Assembly (NCBI GenBank): GCA_001314805.1
Contig: LJSY01000007.1
Location: 1 to 64,000 of the forward strand
Reading direction: 5' to 3'
DNA: 64,000 nucleotides
Source: Rhodobacteraceae bacterium HLUCCO18
Lineage (GTDB): Bacteria > Pseudomonadota > Alphaproteobacteria > Rhodobacterales > Rhodobacteraceae
Position 1 is the first letter of the stretch. Every line of letters starts with the position of its first letter. The notes under the pieces are model-generated. The model ran no database searches. It was not told the origin of the DNA and saw only the letters and a program-made list of their open reading frames with translations. The translations under genes and the position numbers were made by a program. Positions 33,858-42,729 of the stretch are shown in pieces.

Positions 33858-35588
33858 TCATCCGAAATCGCCATGGGCGAACCAGCCGGCCCCCGTGCCT
33901 CCGGGCCCCGTGCGGCCATGGGCATAGTATAGCCATAGCATCGTGCCGTCCCGCGTGACCACGCGCCAGTAGTCGCGCACGCCCGAGCGCCAGTCGGGAT
34001 CGTCCAGCCACCATTCCGGCGCGATGCGTTCGGGGCCGAGACCCGAGCGGGTTTCGAGGCGCCGGCCGCGCCAGGTGAAACTGGCAGGGAGGTCGGGGTC
34101 ATCTGCGGCGCGTATGGGTTCGGGGCGAAACAGCGTGAGCGGACGGTCCCGGGGGGCGCGCGGCCAGTCCATGGCCCGTTCCGACCAGGCGGCGGCCAGC
34201 GGCGTGGCGGTCTTTTCGGGGATATGGCTGTCGGCGGGACGCGCGCGGGTGATCGCTTCCAGCCCCACGCGCGCGCCGATCCGGGCGATCAGATCGGCCA
34301 GCGCCTGATCCTCGCCGCGCGGACCGGTTGCCCCCATGGTTTCTCCGCTGACGGCCCAGCCGCCCTTGTGCTCGGTGGCGTGGAGCGGCTCGGTCAGGGG
34401 CGCGGAGAGGCGCAGCCGGTCGATGCCGAAGCCCGCGTCGATATCGCCGGTCCTGAGCGCGAAGAGCGGGCGGAGCTGATCGGGGCGGTCGGCGGGACGG
34501 GCGAGGCCGACCTCCAGCGTCTGCGTATCGCCATCGACGCGCGACAGTTCCAGCCGCACGCGCCGCGCGCCGCGCCCCTGTGCGCGGAGCTTGTCGCAGA
34601 GCACGGGGGCCAGCCGGTCGAGGCCCGCGAGGATGTCGGCCTCCAGCCCGATGGGCTCGGGCAGGCTGAGCCGCACGGCGAAATGAAGCGGTGCCGCGGC
34701 CGGCGTGATCGGCTCGGGCTCCACCCCCAGCGCCTGGTCGAGGCGGCGCACGAGGTTGGTGCCGAAGCGGCGGGCGAGCCCCGCGCGCGGCATGCCGAGG
34801 ACGTCACCGATGTGCCGCAGACCGAGCCGCGCCAGGCCTTCGGCGGTCTCCGGCCTGATGCGCAGCGCGGCGACGGGCAGGGGGCCAAGCGCCTGGCGGG
34901 TGTTGCCGGCGGGGGCGATCCTTCGCCCCGGTGCGGCGTCTCGCGCGATGCGGCGGCCGGGTCCATCGGGCGCAGGCGGCAGCGGAGCGGCGGTCCTGGT
35001 CCAGTGGCGCTTGCCTGCGCGGGAGCGGGTGGCGCGCGCCTCCTGCTCGATGGCGTCGCCGTTGCGCACGGGGCCGGTTGCGCCGGTCCCGCTGAAGCGC
35101 GCCAGGGCCCAAGCCGCGCCGGCGGTGTCGGCGATGCCCGCGCGGACGGTGAGGCCGAGATCGGTGCAGTCGGCCTCCACCTGATGAAACAGCGCCGCCT
35201 CGCCGCCGAAGAGATGCGCGCAGCCCGTGAGGTCGATCATCAGGCCATCGGGCGGGGCCTCGGCCACCCAGGGGCTGAACTTGCCGGCCCAGCGACGAAG
35301 CGCGGTGAGGAACGCGGCCTCTCCCGACGGGTCCGCGACGCGGGTGACGAGGTCGGGGCAGAGCGCCACGGCCTCGCTGAGCGGCTGTCCCCGGTGCAAG
35401 CCACGCGCCTCGGCCAGCGGGGTGAGTGCTGCGACCTGGCGGAGGTTGCCGACCTCCGAGATCACGGCAAGCGGCGTGTCGCAAAGGCCGGGCTCAAGCC
35501 GCAGCACCCGGTCCGCGGCGAGGCGCGGGAACCAGAGCGACAGGATGCGGCGGGACCTGTGATCGGGGCGTTTGGCGGCAGCGGGCAT
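33858..35588 (-). CDS. imuB: ImuB, Y-family polymerase-like SOS mutagenesis protein
   Basis: A 576-aa DNA polymerase Y-family protein of the ImuB type, which lacks polymerase activity but links DnaE2 to the sliding clamp. It opens RRILSLWFPRLAADRVLR and contains the Y-family helix-hairpin-helix block (LARLGLRHIGDVLGMPRAGLARRFG, about 225-250). The C-terminal part has DYWRVVTRDGTMLWLY and ends WFAHGDFG, as in other ImuB proteins. A perfect LexA box lies 13 bases before the ATG. No imuA is upstream and dnaE2 is not downstream but about 31 kb away. The leader is very short and has no clear ribosome-binding site. Confidence 0.93.
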   Translation of the reverse strand: MPAAAKRPDHRSRRILSLWFPRLAADRVLRLEPGLCDTPLAVISEVGNLRQVAALTPLAEARGLHRGQPLSEAVALCPDLVTRVADPSGEAAFLTALRRWAGKFSPWVAEAPPDGLMIDLTGCAHLFGGEAALFHQVEADCTDLGLTVRAGIADTAGAAWALARFSGTGATGPVRNGDAIEQEARATRSRAGKRHWTRTAAPLPPAPDGPGRRIARDAAPGRRIAPAGNTRQALGPLPVAALRIRPETAEGLARLGLRHIGDVLGMPRAGLARRFGTNLVRRLDQALGVEPEPITPAAAPLHFAVRLSLPEPIGLEADILAGLDRLAPVLCDKLRAQGRGARRVRLELSRVDGDTQTLEVGLARPADRPDQLRPLFALRTGDIDAGFGIDRLRLSAPLTEPLHATEHKGGWAVSGETMGATGPRGEDQALADLIARIGARVGLEAITRARPADSHIPEKTATPLAAAWSERAMDWPRAPRDRPLTLFRPEPIRAADDPDLPASFTWRGRRLETRSGLGPERIAPEWWLDDPDWRSGVRDYWRVVTRDGTMLWLYYAHGRTGPGGTGAGWFAHGDFG

Positions 35589-35601
35589 TGGCGAGCAGGA
35601 T

Positions 35602-35616
35602 GTTCATATTTTGTTC
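35602..35616. promoter_or_regulatory. Perfect LexA (SOS) box between imuB and a MOSC gene
   Basis: GTTC-atatttt-GTTC matches the alphaproteobacterial consensus exactly. It ends 13 bases from the imuB start on the minus strand and 49 bases before the MOSC gene start on the plus strand, so it may control both. Confidence 0.88.
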
Positions 35617-35665
35617 CAATCTAGGGGTGACAGGTCTGGGAGTCGAGTCCGGCGCGCGCTATGGG

Positions 35666-36151
35666 ATGGGCATGGAAAGCATCGCCACACTGACCGCGCG
35701 GCACGCGAAAGACGGCCGCCTCGACTTGATCGGGCTACGGCCTGCGCGGCTGGCGCCGGTCGAAGCAGTGGCGCGGGCCGATGTCACCCAGACGGGGCTT
35801 TCCGGCGATCACGGGCGTGCGGGCAAACGCGCCGTCACGCTGATCCAGGCCGAGCATCTGCCGGTCATCGCCGCGCTGGCGGGGCTGAGCCATGTCGATA
35901 CGGCAACCCTGCGGCGAAACCTCGTGATCTCGGGGATCAACCTCGGCGCGCTGCGCGGGCGTCATATCCGGATCGGGTCGGCCGTTCTACGGATCACCGG
36001 ACCCTGCGCGCCCTGTTCGCGGATGGAGAGGGCGCTGGGCCCGGGCGGCTACAACGCCATGCGCGGCCATGGCGGATGGTGTGCGGAGGTGGTTGCGCCC
36101 GGGATCATCGCGACCGGCGACCGGGTCAGCGCAGACGTTCCAGCAACCTGA
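35666..36151 (+). CDS. MOSC-domain protein
   Basis: A 161-aa stand-alone MOSC (molybdenum cofactor sulfurase C-terminal-like) protein. The conserved fold is visible from GLRPARLAPV through GDHGRAGKRAVTLIQ and TLRRNLVISGINL to the cysteine-containing RITGPCAPCSRME, where Cys114 is the likely metal or sulfur ligand. Its substrate is not predictable; relatives detoxify N-hydroxylated bases or move sulfur. It is divergent from imuB and shares the LexA box. Its last 26 bases overlap the tail of the convergent transglycosylase gene. The ATG at 35666 was chosen, with one at 35672 as an alternative. Confidence 0.9.
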   Translation: MGMESIATLTARHAKDGRLDLIGLRPARLAPVEAVARADVTQTGLSGDHGRAGKRAVTLIQAEHLPVIAALAGLSHVDTATLRRNLVISGINLGALRGRHIRIGSAVLRITGPCAPCSRMERALGPGGYNAMRGHGGWCAEVVAPGIIATGDRVSADVPAT

Positions 36152-37472
36152 GCGAGGCGTAGCCATCGGGCACGACCCCGGCTGACCGCTGGAAGCCGCG
36201 CACGGCCTCGGTCGTGTTGGGGCCGATGATGCCGTCGATGCCGCCGGTGGAAAAGCCCGCCGCAGACAACCGCCTCTGCAGCTCGCGCCGTTCTTCGCCG
36301 GTCAGCGCCCTGTCGCCGCGCGGCCAGCCCGCGCGGAAGGCGGGGCCGCCCGCGATCCGGTCGGACAGGTGGCCCACGCCGATCACATAGGCATCGGCTG
36401 GGTTGTAACGCTCGATGACACGGAAATTGTCGAAGATCATAAGGGCCACGCCCTCGGCGCCCGCCGGCAGAAGGATCGAGGCGTCGCCATGGTCGGGCAC
36501 CGGCCCGCCATCGGCCAGCGTCACGCCCTGCCGGCGCCAGAACCCCGCGCCGCGCCGGGTCCGTTCGCCTGTCAGGGCATAGTCGAACCCCCGCGGCAGC
36601 CGCACCTCCACGCCCCAGGGCTGGCCATGCGTCCAGCCGAAGTTCCGCAGGTAGGCGGCGGTGGAGGCGAGCGCGTCGGTGGGATCGTCCGACCAGATGT
36701 CGCGCCGCCCGTCGCCGTTGAAATCCTGGGCGTGCTCCAGGTAGCTCGTCGGCATGAACTGCGTGTGGCCCATGGCGCCCGCCCATGATCCGGTCATCTG
36801 GCGGGGCGCGACATCGCCCGATTGCAGGATCTGAAGCGCGGCGATCAGCTGCGCCTCGAAGAAGTCCCGGCGCCGCCCGTCATGGGCCAATGTCGCCATG
36901 GCCGAGATGATGTCGGTCGAGCCGCGCCGCGCGCCATAGGCGCTTTCGAGGCCCCAGACCGCCGCGACGACCTCGGCCTCGACGCGGTACTGGCGTTCGA
37001 TCCGCTCGAGCGTCTCGCGATGTTGGGCCAGCGCGGCGCGTCCGTTGGCGATGCGCGTGTCCGACACGGCGCTGTCGAGATAGTCCCACAGCGTGCGGCT
37101 GAACTCCGCCTGGTTGCGGTCGCGTTCGACCACGCGCTCCTGCAGCTGGACGCCGGCAAACGCGCGATCAAAGGTCTCGGCGGAGATGCCGCGGGACAGG
37201 GCGCGTTGGCGGAATCCCGCGATCCAGCGGCGGAAATCGGGGTCGGCCACGGGTGCAGGCCGGGCGGCGGCGCGCGCGCCCTGCGCGCCGCGCAGGATCG
37301 GCCGGAGAGAGCGGCTCACGGCCTCGACCGAGGGGGCGCGGCGTTCGACAGACACAGGCAGCGCCTGCGCCTCCGGCCGCAGTTGCGGGACGACAGAGGC
37401 CACGGGCGGAAAGGCCGCCACAGGCCCCGCCGTCAGAAGGATACAGACTATCGTGGTCGTGATGCCGCGCAT
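36126..37472 (-). CDS. Lytic murein transglycosylase (MltB type), second copy
   Basis: A 448-aa periplasmic enzyme with a signal peptide (residues 1-20), a linker rich in Ala, Arg and Pro, an SLT_2 catalytic domain at about 75-370 and a C-terminal PG_binding_1 domain (RELQRRLSAAGFSTGGIDG) over the last 65 residues. The catalytic Glu is in AVWGLESAYGARRG near residue 174, and GSWAGAMGHTQFMPTSYL is the standard family block, better conserved than in the copy at 25153-26334. The 3' end overlaps the convergent MOSC gene. Confidence 0.94.
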   Translation of the reverse strand: MRGITTTIVCILLTAGPVAAFPPVASVVPQLRPEAQALPVSVERRAPSVEAVSRSLRPILRGAQGARAAARPAPVADPDFRRWIAGFRQRALSRGISAETFDRAFAGVQLQERVVERDRNQAEFSRTLWDYLDSAVSDTRIANGRAALAQHRETLERIERQYRVEAEVVAAVWGLESAYGARRGSTDIISAMATLAHDGRRRDFFEAQLIAALQILQSGDVAPRQMTGSWAGAMGHTQFMPTSYLEHAQDFNGDGRRDIWSDDPTDALASTAAYLRNFGWTHGQPWGVEVRLPRGFDYALTGERTRRGAGFWRRQGVTLADGGPVPDHGDASILLPAGAEGVALMIFDNFRVIERYNPADAYVIGVGHLSDRIAGGPAFRAGWPRGDRALTGEERRELQRRLSAAGFSTGGIDGIIGPNTTEAVRGFQRSAGVVPDGYASLRLLERLR

Positions 37473-37587
37473 GGGGGCGGTCCGTTCTTGCTCGATCTTT
37501 TGCGCATCCTAGCGGAATTCGCCGCCCGCGTCACATGGCCCGCCCGCGATGGGCGGCGGATTGCCGGAAAGTGGCGGGATGCTGCCG

Positions 37588-39843
37588 TCAGGGGCGCCTT
37601 GCGGCCTTCTTCCTCAGCTTCACGCGCTTCTTCGCGGATTTCCCCGCCATGCGCTTCGGCGAGGGGCCGGACCGGCCGCGTGCGGCCCGTTTCGGCATCT
37701 CCTTGTTCTCGAACCCCACCAGTTCGAGCGTCAGCCCCCCCGTCACCGGAACCGCCTCGGCCAGACGCACCTCGACCTTGTCGCCGATCGCGATCACCAG
37801 CCCGGATTCGGCGCCCATGAGCGTCTGGGCCTCGGCGTCGTGGTGGAAATATTCGCTGCCCAGCGAACGGATCGGCAAAAGCCCGTCCGCGCCGGTCTCG
37901 TCCAGCTTCACGAAGGCGCCGAAGCGCGCGATGCCACTGATCCGGCCGGTGAAGGTGGCGCCGACGCGGTCCGACAGGAAGGCCGCAAGGTAGCGGTCGG
38001 TCGTGTCGCGCTCGGCGGCCATGGACCGGCGCTCGGTCTCGGAGATGTGCTTGGCCGTCTCGTCCAGACGCTCGATCTCCTCGGGTTTCAGACCGTCATT
38101 GCCCCAGCCATGGGCAGCGATCAGCGCGCGATGCACGACAAGGTCGGAATAGCGCCGGATGGGCGAGGTGAAATGCGCGTATTGCTTCAAGGCGAGGCCG
38201 AAATGCCCGAAATTCTCGGGGCTGTAATAGGCCTGCGTCATCGACCTGAGCGTGCTCATGTTGATCAGCTCGTCATGCTCCGTGCCTTCGGCCTGCCGCA
38301 ACAGGCGGTTGAGCTGCGAGGTCTGCAGCACCTGCCCCTTGGCCAGCGTGAAGCCCGAAGCCTCAGCCGTTTCGCGCAGCGCCTCGATCTTCTCGGGCGC
38401 CGGTTCCTCGTGCACGCGATATAGCAGCGGGGTGCGTTTCGCGGCCAGCGTGCGGGCGGCGGCCACATTGGCCAGCACCATGAATTCCTCGATCATCCGA
38501 TGGGCGTCGAGCCGGTCCTTGAAGGCCACCGCGGCCACGCGCCCGTCCTCGGTCAGCTCGATGCGCCGCTCCGGCAGGTCGAGGTCCAGCGGCTGACGGT
38601 TTTCCCGCGCGCGGCGCAGCGCACCGTAGGCCGCGTAGAGCGGCGCGATGATGTCCGCGACACGTTCCGCCGTGCGCTCCGACGGGGCGCCATCCTGCGC
38701 GGCCTGAACCTCGGCATATTCCAGCGAGGCACGCGACCGCATCAGGCCGCGAAAGAACGCGTGATCCCGCAGCGTGCCATCCTCGGACACCGTCATGCGC
38801 ACCGCGATGCAGGCGCGCGGCACCTCCTCGTGCAGGCTGCACAGATCGCCCGACAGCCGGTCGGGCAGCATCGGCACGACCCGGTCGGGGAAATAGGTGG
38901 AATTGCCCCGCCTTTTCGCCTCGCGGTCAAGCGCGCTTCCGGGGCGCACGTAATGGGCGACATCGGCGATGGCGACCCAGATGACATGGCCGCCGGGGTT
39001 CTTCGGATCGTCGTCGGCATGGGCATGGACGGCATCGTCACGGTCCCGCGCGTCGGCCGGATCGATGGTGATCAGCGGCAGGTCCCGCAGGTCGGTGCGC
39101 CCGGCAAGCCCCGCGGGTTTGCAGCGATCGGCCTCCTCGATGACGGCGTCCGGAAAGGCGTCCGGGATCCCGTGCTCGTGGATCGCGATCAGGCTGACGG
39201 CCTTGGGCGCGCCTGGGTCGCCCAACCGGTCGGTGATCCGTGCGCGCGGCAGTCCCATGCGCCCCTTCGGCCCGGCCTGTTCGGCCTCCACCAGCTCGCC
39301 GTCGCGCGCGCCATGGGTGTCACCCGGGCGCACCTGCCATTCCTTGTCGGCGCCCTTGGAGATCGGCAGGATGCGCCCGCCCTCGGCGCCCTTGCGAAAG
39401 ACGCCGAGGATGCGGCGCGGGTTGGTGCCGATGCGCCGGATCAGGCGCGCGACGTACTGGTGATCCTCGCCCTGCACCTCCTGCAGGCGGGCGAGAATAC
39501 GGTCGCCGCCACCAATGGCGGGATCCGTGGCCCGGGCCGAGAACAGGACCCGTGGCTCCGGTCCCTCGCCATGCCATTCCAGCGGCTTGCAGAAGAGGTC
39601 GCCCAGATCGTCGGGCGGCAGCACCTGCATGACCGCGACCGGCGGGAGCTTGTCCGGATCGCGGTAGGTCTTGCGCTTCTTCTCCAGGTGCCCCTCTTCC
39701 TCCAGCTCCTTCAGCACGCGCTTGAGGTCGATGCGCGCCGCACCCTTCACGTGAAACGCCTTGGCGATATCGCGCTTGGACGAGGCGCCGGGATTGGCGG
39801 CGATGAACTCGAGGATCTGTGCCTTGCTGGGAACTCCGGACAT
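37588..39843 (-). CDS. rnr: Ribonuclease R
   Basis: A 3'-5' exoribonuclease of 751 aa that degrades structured RNA. An N-terminal winged-helix region (SKRDIAKAFHVKGAARIDLK) precedes cold-shock domains. The RNB catalytic domain has the metal-binding TIDPADARDRDDAV near residue 265-275, and an S1 domain follows at about 615-700 (GRISGIARFGAFVKLDETGADGL). The tail of about 35 residues is strongly basic, as usual for RNase R, and supports RNA unwinding. It appears to be transcribed alone. Confidence 0.96.
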   Translation of the reverse strand: MSGVPSKAQILEFIAANPGASSKRDIAKAFHVKGAARIDLKRVLKELEEEGHLEKKRKTYRDPDKLPPVAVMQVLPPDDLGDLFCKPLEWHGEGPEPRVLFSARATDPAIGGGDRILARLQEVQGEDHQYVARLIRRIGTNPRRILGVFRKGAEGGRILPISKGADKEWQVRPGDTHGARDGELVEAEQAGPKGRMGLPRARITDRLGDPGAPKAVSLIAIHEHGIPDAFPDAVIEEADRCKPAGLAGRTDLRDLPLITIDPADARDRDDAVHAHADDDPKNPGGHVIWVAIADVAHYVRPGSALDREAKRRGNSTYFPDRVVPMLPDRLSGDLCSLHEEVPRACIAVRMTVSEDGTLRDHAFFRGLMRSRASLEYAEVQAAQDGAPSERTAERVADIIAPLYAAYGALRRARENRQPLDLDLPERRIELTEDGRVAAVAFKDRLDAHRMIEEFMVLANVAAARTLAAKRTPLLYRVHEEPAPEKIEALRETAEASGFTLAKGQVLQTSQLNRLLRQAEGTEHDELINMSTLRSMTQAYYSPENFGHFGLALKQYAHFTSPIRRYSDLVVHRALIAAHGWGNDGLKPEEIERLDETAKHISETERRSMAAERDTTDRYLAAFLSDRVGATFTGRISGIARFGAFVKLDETGADGLLPIRSLGSEYFHHDAEAQTLMGAESGLVIAIGDKVEVRLAEAVPVTGGLTLELVGFENKEMPKRAARGRSGPSPKRMAGKSAKKRVKLRKKAARRP

Positions 39844-39910
39844 GGGCCCGACCTAGCACGCGGCGCGCGGCGGGTCAGCCTCAATCACGCGAACCGCGCC
39901 CTTCGTCCTG

Positions 39911-39960
39911 GCAAAAACCTCCGGGGGAGGCCGCAGGCCGGGGGCAGAGCCCCCTCCCGA
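39911..39960. repeat. GC-rich palindromic intergenic repeat
   Basis: The gap between rnr and the methyltransferase gene holds nested inverted repeats. The clearest is GGGGGC-AGA-GCCCCC (39940-39954), enclosed by GGGAGG and CCTCCC arms. Similar AACCTCCGGGGGAGG elements are, from general knowledge, common between Rhodobacteraceae genes. It may act as a bidirectional mRNA-end structure. Confidence 0.55.
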
Positions 39961-40021
39961 GCGTCAGCGACACGAAAGGCGCACGCCGAAGGCGTTCCTC
40001 GAGATCGGTCTGGCGGATCGC

Positions 40022-40846
40022 TCAGCGGGCCGTCTTGCCCAGAACGATCAGCCGGTACTCATGCTCCCGCCCGAACGTCTCGGCGCGGCCCGTCCTGCGG
40101 CCCAGCTTGTCCAGGCTTCGGCCCAGCATCTTCTCCAGCGCCCAGGCCCGCCAGGGATACTCGGCCTTCAGAGCCGCGCGGAACCGCTGTACGAAGGGCG
40201 CGACCTTCTCGTTCTTCAGATGCTCGTGGATCACGAAGGTCGGCGTGATCGCCTCGGTCAAATCCTCGTCCGACAGGATCCTGAACACGCCCTGCCGCGA
40301 CACTTCCTCAAGGAACGCCGCGTGGGTTCCGCGCGTCCCGTCGCCGTGCTCGTAACCCGGGCGGCGGAAATAGTCGAAGATCACCACGCCCTTGTCGGCA
40401 AAGCGCGCGGCCTGCCGCAGTCCCGTCTCCAGATCGATGTAGTGAAAGCTCTCGGCGAACAGGCAGATATCGTACCGGTCCCCGGTTTCGAACGCCTCGA
40501 AGGTGGCGTCGCTCACCTGCGTGCCCTCCGGCAGCTTGGCCCGCGCCATCTCGTTCATCTGCGCCGAGGGCGAGACGCAGGAGACATCGTAGCCGCGCCC
40601 GACCAGCGCCCGCGCGTTGGCGCCTGTGCCCGAGCCGACATCGAGGATGCGCGCAACACCCCCCGGAACCGTGCCGATCGCCTGTTCGAGCCGCTCGAAA
40701 TAGGCGTGCTGCGCCGTACCCAGCGCGGCCGCCGACAGGACCTCGGGCACGCCGTCGGGAAAATAGCCGTAATGCGCGTAGCCATGGCCGAACATGACTT
40801 CGGACATCAGCGCGGTCAGGTCCAGCTCGACAGATTTCAGTTTCAT
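40022..40846 (-). CDS. Class I SAM-dependent methyltransferase
   Basis: A 274-aa Rossmann-fold methyltransferase. Motif I is ILDVGSGTGAN (residues 67-77), followed by an acidic second strand and a typical post-I region; CLFAESFHYID resembles motif IV of small-molecule methyltransferases. The N-terminal GHGYAHYGYFPDG might be part of the substrate pocket. No metal or nucleic-acid-binding domain is seen, so a small-molecule or lipid substrate is likely but unspecified. It is divergent from the paa genes and not obviously related to them. Confidence 0.85.
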   Translation of the reverse strand: MKLKSVELDLTALMSEVMFGHGYAHYGYFPDGVPEVLSAAALGTAQHAYFERLEQAIGTVPGGVARILDVGSGTGANARALVGRGYDVSCVSPSAQMNEMARAKLPEGTQVSDATFEAFETGDRYDICLFAESFHYIDLETGLRQAARFADKGVVIFDYFRRPGYEHGDGTRGTHAAFLEEVSRQGVFRILSDEDLTEAITPTFVIHEHLKNEKVAPFVQRFRAALKAEYPWRAWALEKMLGRSLDKLGRRTGRAETFGREHEYRLIVLGKTAR

Positions 40847-40968
40847 GCCTCGCCCTTAGCCGAGCGACGTCCTATGGCCAAGTCGAAACCGGACCACGCC
40901 CAGACTTGACCATGCGGTCGGTTTTACTCAATCATCCCGACGCCAGACTGGTCCGGGGAGGGGATCCG

Positions 40969-41415
40969 ATGACGCCGCAGGAAAGGGCGACCCGCGCCGC
41001 AGAGGCGATGTGGGCAAGCGACGCGGCCTCGGCTTGGGTCGGTCTGAGGCTCGACGCGATCGGGCCGGGCCATGCGAGCATGTCCATGACGGTGGAGCCC
41101 CATCACCTCAACGGGCACGGCATCTGCCATGGCGGGATCATCTTCACGCTTGCCGACAGCGCCTTCGCCTTCGCCTGCAATTCCCACAACCGCGTGGCCG
41201 TCGCCCAGCACAATTCGATCAGCTATCTCAGCCCCGGCCGGGGTGGCGAGGTCCTGACCGCCGACGCAAGGGAAGTGTCTCTTACCGGCCGCTCCGGGCT
41301 GACCGACGTGACGGTGACCGGCGGCGACGGGCGCATCGTCGCCCTCTTCCGCGGGGCCTCGCGCCAGATCGGCGGCAGCCATTTCCCCGAAGAGCCAACC
41401 GACGAGGCCGGCTGA
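40969..41415 (+). CDS. paaI: Hydroxyphenylacetyl-CoA thioesterase PaaI
   Basis: A 148-aa hot-dog-fold thioesterase that rescues CoA from dead-end phenylacetate-pathway esters. The signature HLNGHGICHGGIIFTLADSAFAFACN spans residues 47-72, written here with its core GHGICHGG. The ATG at 40969 has GGGAGGGGATCCG upstream; an in-frame ATG at 40906 is less likely. The stop and the paaK start overlap (TGATG), so the two are co-translated. The upstream region contains GACC-GCAT-GGTC (about 40905-40916), a possible TetR-type operator. Confidence 0.94.
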   Translation: MTPQERATRAAEAMWASDAASAWVGLRLDAIGPGHASMSMTVEPHHLNGHGICHGGIIFTLADSAFAFACNSHNRVAVAQHNSISYLSPGRGGEVLTADAREVSLTGRSGLTDVTVTGGDGRIVALFRGASRQIGGSHFPEEPTDEAG

Positions 41416-42725
41416 TGCGCGATCTGACCCCCAAGCCCTCCGACCTCGACCCGATCGAGACCGCCAGCCGCGACGAGATCGCGGCGCTGCAGCTCGACCG
41501 CCTGCGCTGGTCTCTGGCCCATGCCTACGAGAATGTCGCGCATTACCGGCGGGCCTTCGACGCGGGGGGCGTCCACCCGGACGACCTGCACGAGCTGTCC
41601 GACCTCGCCAAATTCCCTTTCACGGTCAAACAGGACCTGCGCGACAACTATCCCTTCGGCATGTTCGCCGTCCCGCGTGACCGGATCGTCCGCGTCCATG
41701 CCTCCTCCGGCACCACCGGCAGGCCGACCGTCGTGGGCTACACCGCGCGCGACATCGACACATGGGCGACGGTGGTCGCCCGGTCCATGCGCGCGGCGGG
41801 CACGCGACCTGGCGACGTGGTCCACGTGGCCTATGGCTATGGCCTCTTCACCGGGGGCCTCGGCGCGCATTACGGCGCGGAAAAGCTCGGCTGCACCGTC
41901 GTTCCCGTCTCGGGTGGCATGACGCCGAGACAGGTGCAGCTGATCGAGGATTTCGGCGCCTCCACGATCATGGTGACGCCCTCCTACGCGCTTTCGATCC
42001 TCGACGAGTACCGCGAGCAGGGCCGCGATCCGCGCGAAAGCCCGCTCACGGTGGGCATCTTCGGCGCGGAGCCATGGACCAACGCCATGCGGCAGGAAAT
42101 CGAGCAGGCCTTCGACATGCACGCGGTCGATATCTACGGCCTTTCCGAGGTCATGGGCCCCGGCGTCGCCAGCGAATGCGTCGAGACCAAGGATGGCCTG
42201 CACATCTGGGAGGATCACTTCTATCCCGAGGTGATCGACCCCGCGACCGGCGCGGTCCTTCCCGATGGCGAGATCGGGGAACTCGTCTTCACCTCGCTGA
42301 CCAAGGAGGCCTTTCCGATCATCCGCTACCGCACCCGTGATCTGACCCGTCTGCTTCCCGGAACGGCGCGGTCGATGCGGCGGATGGAGAAGGTGACGGG
42401 CCGCTCCGACGACATGATCATCCTGCGCGGCGTCAATGTCTTCCCGACCCAGATCGAGGAACAGCTGATGGCGACGAAGGGACTTGGGCCGCATTTCCAG
42501 CTGGAACTGACGCGTGAGGGGCGGATGGACGCCATGACCGTGCATGTGGAGGCCGCCGAAGGGCCCATGGGCTCCGACGCGCTGACGGCCGCGGCCGATG
42601 CGCTGAAGCGACGGATCAAGGAACGCGTGGGCGTCACCGTCGAGATCGCCGCACATGGCTCGGGCGGCGTGCCGCGCAGCCAGGGCAAGGCGGTGCGCAT
42701 CGTCGACAACCGGCCCAAGGGCTGA
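41415..42725 (+). CDS. paaK: Phenylacetate-CoA ligase PaaK
   Basis: Activates phenylacetate to phenylacetyl-CoA with ATP, the first step of aerobic phenylacetate breakdown. It has 436 aa with the AMP-binding loop VHASSGTTGRPTVVGY at 94-109. GYGLFTGGLGAHYGAEKLG and FYPEVIDPATGAVLPDGE.GELVFTSLTKEA are typical PaaK blocks; the C-terminal domain has GRSDDMIILRGVNVFPTQIE. It sits between paaI and a TetR regulator. The ring-oxidation genes (paaABCDE) are not in the window. Confidence 0.96.
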   Translation: MRDLTPKPSDLDPIETASRDEIAALQLDRLRWSLAHAYENVAHYRRAFDAGGVHPDDLHELSDLAKFPFTVKQDLRDNYPFGMFAVPRDRIVRVHASSGTTGRPTVVGYTARDIDTWATVVARSMRAAGTRPGDVVHVAYGYGLFTGGLGAHYGAEKLGCTVVPVSGGMTPRQVQLIEDFGASTIMVTPSYALSILDEYREQGRDPRESPLTVGIFGAEPWTNAMRQEIEQAFDMHAVDIYGLSEVMGPGVASECVETKDGLHIWEDHFYPEVIDPATGAVLPDGEIGELVFTSLTKEAFPIIRYRTRDLTRLLPGTARSMRRMEKVTGRSDDMIILRGVNVFPTQIEEQLMATKGLGPHFQLELTREGRMDAMTVHVEAAEGPMGSDALTAAADALKRRIKERVGVTVEIAAHGSGGVPRSQGKAVRIVDNRPKG

Positions 42726-42729
42726 TCCC

